Source: Cryptomeria japonica (taxonomy: Eukaryota; Streptophyta; Pinopsida; Cupressales; Cupressaceae). From it: 64,000 nt of DNA. A program made the position numbers and the translations under genes. The stretch spans positions 144,680,476-144,744,475 of the forward strand of contig NC_081413.1 of assembly GCF_030272615.1 (NCBI RefSeq). The letters are read 5' to 3'. Positions within the stretch are counted from its first letter, which is position 1, and every line of letters begins with the position of its first letter. Shown here one piece after another: positions 57,024-64,000 of this stretch. Under the pieces are notes generated by a model that made no database searches, had not been told where the DNA came from, and saw only the letters and a list, made by a program, of their open reading frames with translations.

Positions 57024-58428
57024 TAGCCTGATTACCGGTTGCAATTTCCAAACCAGTTCTATTCATGATTTTGTATTTTCCATTTTTAAATTGTAACTAA
57101 AATCCTTTCTCAACTAATTGATCAACACTTAAAAGATTATGCTTTAATCCTTCAACATAGTAAACATTGTCAGTGTTATGGTTACCATCAAGAGATATTG
57201 TACCCTTACCTTTGATTGAACAGGCTTTGTCATCTCCAAATCTTACTAAACCTCCATTGTATTTTTGAAAGTTCAAGAATCTACCTTTGTCTCTTGTCAT
57301 ATGATGTGAGCATCCTGAGTCAATGATCCATTCCTCCTTTACTTCAACTTTAGCTGCTAGGGCTTGTTCTATCGATTGAGCAGTAGGTGTCAGTTGATCT
57401 TCTATTATAGCAACAAAAACCCATCCATTGTCTGCCGGATCCTCATCAAAATCATTAGTCACACCTTCATCAACAATGTAACAAGATTTGTCTTTGTTCT
57501 TCTTAAATTTGTATCTCTGATATTTAGGATTAGGCTTGTATGTTCTTCTAGCTTCTTCTCTTAGTCTAGCATGTCTATCAGGGCATCTCGAAGCCATATG
57601 ACCAATCTTATTGCAATTAAAACATTTAAAGGGTGCTTTACCTTCATACTTACTTCCAGTTGGACCTTTAGGCATTTTCCTTACAAAAAGTGCTTCAAGT
57701 TCTTCAAGTTCTTCATTTTCTTTCCTGCTTTCTTCAAGTTCTCTTGCATAAAAGGCTTTCAAATGAGATTTGTCAAATGATGGAGCAAATGATGTTGATG
57801 CTTTAAAGGCTAAATCTATCTTTATAGTAGCAACAGGACCAAATTCTTCAATTTCAAAAGCTGAAAGTTTTCCAATCAATGTATCCCTAGTTATTGATGC
57901 ATTAGGGATTGTGCTTAACTCATTTTATATGCCGGTGGCGATCCTCTTAAAATTTTTGAAACAATTTCATCCTCACTTAAGGTTCCTCCACAACATTTAA
58001 TACCCAAAAACAATTTCATTTACTCTTTCCATAAAAGCAGAAATCCTTTCATCTTCTTCCATTTTCAGATGTTCATACCTGACCCGGAAGCTTTCAAGTT
58101 TAGCAATTTTGACTGTGGAATCTCCTTCATTTAGTGTTTCCAAATGATCCCAAATAGCTTTAGTAGTAGACCTATCTGATAATCCCATGATTTGTTGATC
58201 TGATAATGCACTCAAAAGTGCTTCTCTTGCTTTGCAATCATTTTCCTCATCTTTAGTCAAGGTAGTTGGACTGGGCTAACTAGGTACAGTAGCAGTATAA
58301 CCTTTCTTTGTAACTTCCTAGATATCTTTTCCAATGCAATTTAGATGTGTCTCCATTCTGATCTTCCATATGCCATAGTTGGTTCCATCAAGTTTAGGAC
58401 TATCCTTCCTGAAATAATTAGTAGACAT
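57024..58428 (-). pseudogene. Copia-3 gag and protease
   Basis: Gag from ATG 58428 (near-start MSTNYFRK), ALSDQQIMGLSDRSTTKAIW, LETLNEGDSTVKIAKLESF, a break near 57990, then 57879-57097 with an acidic helical stretch (ELEESRKENEELEELEALFV), the complete knuckle CFNCNKIGHMASRC and protease WIIDSGCSHHMTRDKGRF (DSG intact). Continues as pre-integrase up to the solo LTR. Confidence 0.87.
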
Positions 58429-58470
58429 TGGATCTCCTCAAGCTATTAAACTTTTGCAAAAGAGGACTAG

Positions 58471-58482
58471 GCTCTGATACCA
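58471..58482 (-). other. Copia-3 primer-binding site
   Basis: GCTCTGATACCA, exact complement of the iMet PBS, two bases from the LTR. Confidence 0.92.
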
Positions 58483-58484
58483 AT

Positions 58485-59545
58485 TGTTAGGCCCCAGAGA
58501 CAACTGAGAGGGGGGGGTGAATCAGTTGTCTAATAAATTCAAACTAAAAACAACAAAACCAACTTAATGCTTAATACTGGTAGACCAGTTAAGTATGTCA
58601 GTAGATAGTTTTAATAGTTAATTGCTATATTGGTAAAGATTAATGCATAAAACATAAACACAAAGTCATCCACAACACATGACACCAATATTTGTATGTG
58701 GAAACCCTGTAAGGGGAAAAACCATGATGGGAAACCTTACCCGCAATCAGATGATACTGCTGTAGATAGTAAGTGTACATAAATGGGGTCTGCACATGCA
58801 GAAAGGCCAACAGCCTAGAGCTCACTGCTTAATCACAAAATGGGAGTCACACTGACTACAGTTGGATGGTTAAATCCAATAAGAATGTACTGCACAAAAT
58901 AGCATCTTCATATGTTGGATTCAGTACTGGTGTAATGCTGATATGCTTTCACAAAAACCTAACTTCACCTTTAAATGATGTCTCCGTGTATTTCACTACT
59001 TAATCTCGCATATACCTTCACACAATTCTTTTTTGCATTCCACACTTGATCTTACAAATAAGATCTTACATTTATACCATAACCTAAGACCAATTTTAGT
59101 AGGTCGGCTCTACAAGATATTACAATAAAAACATTTTACAAATAATATAATATCTAATGCAATAACCAATTGAACATGTCGGCTTATTGCATTTAAAACA
59201 ATAATTAATCATCTCCATAGCGTGCCATGTTGATCTGGAAAAGATAAACCTACCAGTGAAACCCTAGATAACCCTGGAACTATTTGTTAGTAAAAGAAAA
59301 TATGCAAATATGAATATACCAATGATTAGTCCATTAAGATAAGATGTCAACATGATGTCTTCGATATTACCAAGTGTCTTCCATGCCATTCCAAGTGTCG
59401 GTGATCATTATATCATGCCGGTGAACCATATACCAATAACTGTGCAATAGTTACTTGCTTGCCGGTGAATGCTACTGGATCTCCAAAGTGCTAATGTTTT
59501 AGTAGGTGTTGACATCAATGACAAAACCATACCAAAATACCAACA
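58485..59545 (-). repeat. Copia-3 5' LTR
   Basis: TGTTAGGCCCCAG ... ATACCAACA, then TTGGT. Carries the hairpin at 58499-58530 and the GGAAACCC...GGGGAAAAACC module (58700-58723). Confidence 0.93.
58499..58530 (-). promoter_or_regulatory. LTR-end hairpin, Copia-3
   Basis: GACAACT (58499-58505) pairs perfectly with AGTTGTC (58524-58530); one more pair extends it to eight. The 3' LTR copy (51777-51783, 51806-51812) has one change in an arm. Confidence 0.6.
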
Positions 59546-59550
59546 TTGGT

Positions 59551-60021
59551 AACATGACACAAAATCACTGTCAAAGTGTCGGTGGATGGTAACTCATCAC
59601 AAAGATATATCGGTTGGTAACTCATCATAGAGTATTACCGATTTATATGACTTTATCGATTACCGGTTGGTAACTTAGAGTAATGCCAGTTTAATAGATT
59701 ACTAATTGGTAACTCAGAGTAATACCAGTTTAACTATTAGATAGATTACCGGTTGACAAAAATGAAGACTGGGAAAATGATAACTGCCACTTCTAGTTCC
59801 TTTGCTTCGTTCTGCTTGAGATCCTCGAACTTCTTAATGTCCTCATGATGATTGAGATTGTTAAACACTTTTTGCAAGACACCGATAGTCTAAAGACTAT
59901 AACATAATACCGGTTTGAAACAAATACCGGTTGAGCATAACTCATACATACAAAAAGTGATCTCATAGAAAGTGTGTGTCCATCAATGACAATCACAACA
60001 TAATCATAAAAAATGCCAACA
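59551..60021 (-). repeat. LARD-B 3' LTR, second piece
   Basis: Resumes the LARD LTR after Copia-3 and ends AAAATGCCAACA at 60021. It holds extra subrepeats built on TTGGTAACTCA (59590-59760) that LARD-1 has in fewer copies, so this LTR is longer (about 1,234 bases without Copia-3 versus 1,121). Confidence 0.83.
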
Positions 60022-60293
60022 ATCTCCTCCTTTGGCATTGATGGCAGCACTTAGGAAAAATTTTGACGTCTAAGTGTTTTACAAAAAAAAATATGCCATA
60101 ATAAAAAATACTCCCCCTAAGCATATACACTATCCCTTTGCAGAAAAGAAAATGTATACTACTTCCTTACAGAGATAAACATGAGTATACATTGCATGCA
60201 TTAAAATTTTAAATACTAGAATACTTCTCCCCTTTTGCCAACAATGACAAAATACAGCTAAATAACCCCTGTTTCTATTAGTTGAATAAATGT
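60022..60293 (-). other. LARD-B polypurine tract and 3' untranslated region
   Basis: ATCTCCTCCTTT then GGCATTGATGGCAGC beside the LTR, and further CTCCCC tracts at about 60111 and 60225, matching LARD-1. Confidence 0.7.
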
Positions 60294-62878
60294 TTAAGAC
60301 AATAAAGAGTGAAACTTGTCAAAAATTGATTTAAAGTCCTGCATAAATTGCTTCATGGATAAGGACCATGACTCAAGTAATGAGGTAGCAACCTCACTCC
60401 CTATTTGCCTCTAGGATACCTGTTCCTCCATGGCGTCCAAAGTACTCATCTCTTGAGTAACTGTCAAGGCATCCAGATTGAGATAGCACTTCTGAAGTAT
60501 TTGCAGTCTTGGTAGTAGAACCACTTGTAGTTCCTACAAATCCTTGGTCTGGTTGCTGATCTCAAAATCAATTCTTGCAACCTAAAGTTGAAACTGGTTT
60601 ACCCATAAGCAGTAAAGGAATCATATGGGGTCTTGAAGGTGCTTATGAATGTTTGCAAATCAGTTTGCAGTTTATCTTTTTGGGCAAGCACATCATCATA
60701 GAATAGGTGGGGTAGACATATCTTACTGAGCAAAAATTTCCCCTCATCCATTGCATCTTTGATGTCCTTCTGTGCCTTCTGCAGTTCGGACCAGAGCTCA
60801 TGTAACTTTTTCACCAAGGTAGTGTTCAAAGCCTTTTGATGCTCCTTCTTGGCATGCGCTTCGGAAACCTCTTCCAAGATTTGTATCTGGTCCTCCACAA
60901 CTATGCATAAGAGTTTTAGTTGGTCCAGAGAGGAATCAGTACTGGGGAGGTTGGTACTGGGTATCAAACTGATAAGAGTCTCCACTACAACTTGGATCAC
61001 GTCTTGCTCCTTCCTCCTTATCACCTCTAGGCATTATTGAGCAAGCTTAATGCTTTGTAGCAACTCCGATTCATTAGCAGATTGAAGGTCAATGGGACTG
61101 GTAATGTTAGCCGATTTGGCTTGACTACCGGTTGCCTTTGGGGTCTCCATCTATGTGCTTTGTGCCACTTCCTCCTTCTCTTTTGCTCTTAACCTATCTT
61201 CTTTTGCCTTCTTTTGCTCCTCTACTTCTTTTTTTCTTTTCTTTTCTTCCTTCTTCTTCTCTTCTTCTTTCTGCTCCTTTTCTTCTTCATCCTTCTTCTT
61301 CTTCTCCTCTTTCTGCTTCTTCTTCTCCTCTTCCTACTTCCTCTTCTCCTCTTACTACTTCTTCTTCTCTTCTGCCTTTCTCTTCTCCTCTTCCTGCTTT
61401 CTCTTCTCCTCTTCCTGCTTCTTCTTCTCTTCTGCCTTTCTCTTCTTTTCTTCTTCCTGTTGCTTCTTCTCTTGCTCCGCTTGCTCCTTGGTAGCCTTTT
61501 GTTTGTCCTATTTTTCCTATCCTACCGCTTCTGATGGTGTACTCGGAGTGACATTTTCACCATTCAAGGCATCAACATCAATAGGGTCCATTTGATTAGT
61601 GACCTATTCTCCTTCACTGTCATATACCTCATCTGGTTTATTGGTTGCCGGTTCTTGCTCAGCTTTCCTGTTGGCTTCAGCCACTTGATGCAACCTTAAA
61701 GTGGCTTGGGTATGAGAGTGGGTATCTTTTACCACTTTAGGAACTATTCCTTCTAGCAACAAGAGTCTCCTTCTTCTCATGAAGAAGAGGCCTTTGTATT
61801 TTTCCATAGTTTCATAAAGTTCTGAATTTGACACATTAAGAAAATATTGTGCAAGTATTTCATCTCTTATTTCTTGTTCCTTTTCTATTGCAATGCACCA
61901 TTTGTTATCTAAAGAATTATATAAAGAATCTGGTGTCATAGATCTAATTTTTGATGGTGACTGGTCATTAACACATAAATATTGAATGACTTCCTATTCA
62001 ACTTCCTCTTTCTCATTGTCATTGAAATCATCAAAATATTCTTGCAAATCACTGAGCAATTTTCTTCTAATATTCTTAATAGTTCTTTGACAATGTGTCA
62101 AAGGTTTGTAGGAGAAAATATCAATATTTATCGATGCAGATGTTGCCGGTTCACTCTTTGTCTTTTTCCTCATTTGCCTAGTCTTCTTAGGCTGTTCTTC
62201 AGACACAGTGTCCTCTGAGTCCGGTGTGGTGTCTTTTGTCTTCCACTTTCTCTCAAAGACTTTGGTAGGTGCAACTTCTAGTTTCTTCTTTGCTGGTGAC
62301 TACTTGGTCACTTTGGGACTTGTTGTGGTAATTGGTGTTGATACTAAAGGCACTGCCTTTCCCTTCTTTACTAACGGTTCTTCAACTGGTGTAACCCTTT
62401 CCAAATAGGTGTCGGTTCTCTTTGCCTTTGGATCAAGGGGCAAGGTGAGTAGGGTAGAGGCATACCCATCTAGCATGTCATATATTACCTCATATCCCAT
62501 CGGTTCCACTTCTTCCTATCTAGGCTCAGCCACCTCCATTATGCACTCATCAACTCTGATGGTGAAGTAGATGTCATCTTCATATTTCTTGACAATATCA
62601 CCTGATATTCTCACTCTTTGGCTCATTTTGTGTCTGAACTCATCAAAGTATTTGTTCAAAAATTATGGATAGCTGGTTCCAACTGCTTGAAGGCTTTCCT
62701 TGATTTTCTTTGTAACCGGTTGGTCGGCAGACCACTGAATATCTCTGACTCCTAGGAAGTAACCTTGGAAGTAGAAGAACAACCCAACCAATAGTTGTCC
62801 AAACTTAAATCTCAAGGCATTGTCCTGTTTAATCAACTTTAGGTTCACCAGAAGTTGCCTTTGCATATAGGTGCATAA
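60294..62878 (-). pseudogene. LARD-B ORF2, second copy of the unknown protein
   Basis: Same order as LARD-1 ORF2: KFGQLLVGLFFYFQGYFLGV, then MEPMGYEVIYDMLDGYASTL, KKTRQMRKKTKSEPATS, YKPLTHCQRTIKNIRRKLLS, YKGLFFMRRRRLLLLEGIV, the Lys/Glu repeat, DSSLDQLKLLC and SLLS at the end (stop 60294-60296). Several positions that are stops in LARD-1 are Gln here, for example the codon after the SMQR motif and in KQDNA, so the copies decayed independently from a coding ancestor. The N-terminal ~220 residues are cut off by element E. Confidence 0.7.
61150..61530 (-). repeat. Lys/Glu-rich coding repeat in LARD-B ORF2
   Basis: Pyrimidine-rich on the plus strand (TTCTTCTCCTCTTCC units). Counterpart of 34720-35080, with Gln and Ala mixed in (EEKKQEEE-type). 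The plus-strand open frames here are antisense by-products. Confidence 0.8.
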
Positions 62879-64000
62879 TGTTGGCATTATGTGAACCGGC
62901 ATGAGCCTTATGTAAACTGGCATGAAGACATAATGATATTGTATGTTGTCATTGATGTCAATATGAGACATAGTGTGAACCAGCACATGAGATAAGTGAA
63001 GAAAGAGGTACCGACATATGTGTGAAGTGGCACATTTGTTCAAAGTGAACCGACATGCAGTTATGGGAACCGACACATGGAAGCACTATATGACTATCGG
63101 TTGGTAAGGTAGCTTCCACTTCGGGGTTTTTGGTTGGAGTATCTCAAGTCTGTGTGACTTAATCGGTGATCTTTGTGTGATGAGTTAGCAGTATGATGGA
63201 GGACAAATCGTGTTGCCATGTAAGCTCTATGTGCGTGAAGGATCTTGCATGAAGAAGACTATTCCTATCTACCTTGGGAATGTGCAAAGTCTATCAAATG
63301 GTGATGATGCATGATGGGTTATCAGCCGCCATGAAAATGGTGGATAATGGATGATGGAGAATGTCTTGAGATTGACTCAAGACTGGTGCATTTAATGTAG
63401 TATGTTTCAATGGTTAGGATCAAACCGTTTGAATTGCTCAACCTAATAGGTTTAGGGTTTAGGGTTTTTTCTACCGACTTGTATGTTCCCTATAAGGTTG
63501 ATGTTAGGTTTCTATCTGAAGTTTTTGTAAAAGTTGTGAGTGTGTATCCAACAAAAGTGATACGAGATTCTTGCCAGACCATAGGAGAGAAGAGATACCT
63601 GCAAAGTGAATGTGCAGAAGGAAAAGAGGAGCCTAAACAGATCTGCATTAGCATTAAGTGTTGTTAATAGATCATTGTAATACCTATTGATCTCTAACCA
63701 CTTCAACAGTTGTAAAATCCCCTAACAGGGTAGCCTTAACTGGCCTAATTCAAAATCCCTTAAATTGGGTGGTCTTAACTGGCTTGTTGTAAATCCCTTA
63801 ACCAGGTAACTCGAAGCTAATGAGTTCTGAGAAGCTAGAGAAGCTTAGGAGATCCTTTCAGCTATTGAGTTCTTAAAATCCTCTAACAAGGTAACCCTAT
63901 CGGGTTTAACATTTAATCGGGTATCCCTTAACCGGGTGATCCCTAATAGGATTGGTTCCTACTAGAACCTATTGTAATGTTCTTAACCAGAAAAGGCTCC
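62879..64000 (+). mobile_element. Element E, start of a plus-oriented LTR
   Basis: TGTTGGCATTATGTG begins abruptly inside LARD-B ORF2, preceded by a candidate duplication CATAA (62874-62878). It runs past the window end. The right half has the CCCTAACAGGGTAG and CCTCTAACAAGG words typical of the Copia/LARD LTR 3' halves here. No PBS is reached, so whether it is autonomous cannot be told. Confidence 0.7.
62893..63079 (+). repeat. Short degenerate repeats in the element E U3 region
   Basis: About seven copies of a GAACCGRCAYATG-like word, irregularly spaced. Confidence 0.6.

Larger units (their letters stand above)
51763..59545 (-). mobile_element. Copia-3, complete Ty1/copia retrotransposon with a solo LTR inside
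   Basis: LTRs 51763-52825 and 58485-59545, identical TTGGT duplications (51758-51762, 59546-59550), perfect PBS at 58471. Gag-PR-IN-RT-RH on the minus strand, long frames. It is split in the pre-integrase region by a solo LTR, and RT carries a 182-base duplication. Closest in protein to Copia-2. Confidence 0.94.
51000..62878 (-). mobile_element. LARD-B, second copy of the LARD-1 family, interrupted
   Basis: 3' LTR in two pieces (51000-51762, 59551-60021) around Copia-3, then PPT, 3' noncoding and ORF2 (60294-62878), cut by element E at 62879. Sequence and protein match LARD-1 in inverse orientation throughout. ORF1, PBS and 5' LTR would lie beyond the window. Confidence 0.85.

Noticed and set aside
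61132-61595. Plus-strand Ser/Phe/Leu-rich frames resembling membrane proteins
   Set aside because: Antisense of the LARD-B Lys/Glu repeat, same explanation.

Overview
The window looks like intergenic DNA from a large, repeat-rich plant genome. Nearly every base can be assigned to LTR retrotransposons nested inside one another, and I found no intact host gene, rRNA or tRNA gene. The plant assignment rests on Ty1/copia polyproteins of plant type, a chromodomain Ty3/gypsy (chromovirus) and primer-binding sites complementary to plant initiator-Met tRNA (TGGTATCAGAGC). Decay is by scattered stop codons. A conifer or other gymnosperm is my guess from element style and density, but the sequence does not prove it.

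Layout. (1) 1-1384: right end of an unclassified repeat that cuts the LTR of a chromovirus. (2) 1385-22962: the minus-strand chromovirus, split by a complete minus-strand Copia element (Copia-1, 5614-12837, target duplication GTCAT/GTCAC) and by a plus-oriented pol-less block (13047-20938) with a roughly 920-codon Q/S/P-rich reading frame. (3) 22963-28165: Copia-2 (minus), into whose RNase H the chromovirus jumped. (4) 28166-29820 and 37363-38205: old unassigned DNA that received LARD-1 (29821-37357, plus, perfect AAACA duplication). LARD-1 is a complete LTR element with no pol but two decayed reading frames. (5) 38206-48487: Copia-5 (minus), split by Copia-4 (39685-47099, plus, perfect GCTAG duplication). 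(6) From 48488: a stack of insertions. Element C (plus, gag-like with zinc knuckles) is interrupted by LTR-D (50348, minus). LTR-D is interrupted by LARD-B (51000-62878, minus, second copy of LARD-1). LARD-B is itself split by Copia-3 (51763-59545, perfect TTGGT duplication, containing a solo LTR at 56115-57018 with perfect ACCTC duplication) and by element E (62879 to the window end).

How the parts relate. All Copia elements here carry gag, protease, integrase, reverse transcriptase and RNase H in Ty1/copia order, and every one I could read has lethal damage. LARD-1, LARD-B and element C lack pol. LARD-1 and LARD-B share the Copia elements' primer-binding site, the sequence before the 3' LTR, repeated polypurine tracts, and two conserved LTR modules near the PBS. 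Element C shares the PBS and the LTR modules; its 3' end is outside the window. The simplest reading is that they are non-autonomous passengers mobilised by Copia machinery.

The most interesting signals are the unknown LARD ORF2 protein (about 1,080 codons, conserved in two copies), a hairpin at the 3' end of the LTRs whose stem sequence changes between families while pairing is kept around a C-rich loop, and the third pol-less reading frame in the block at 13047-20938.
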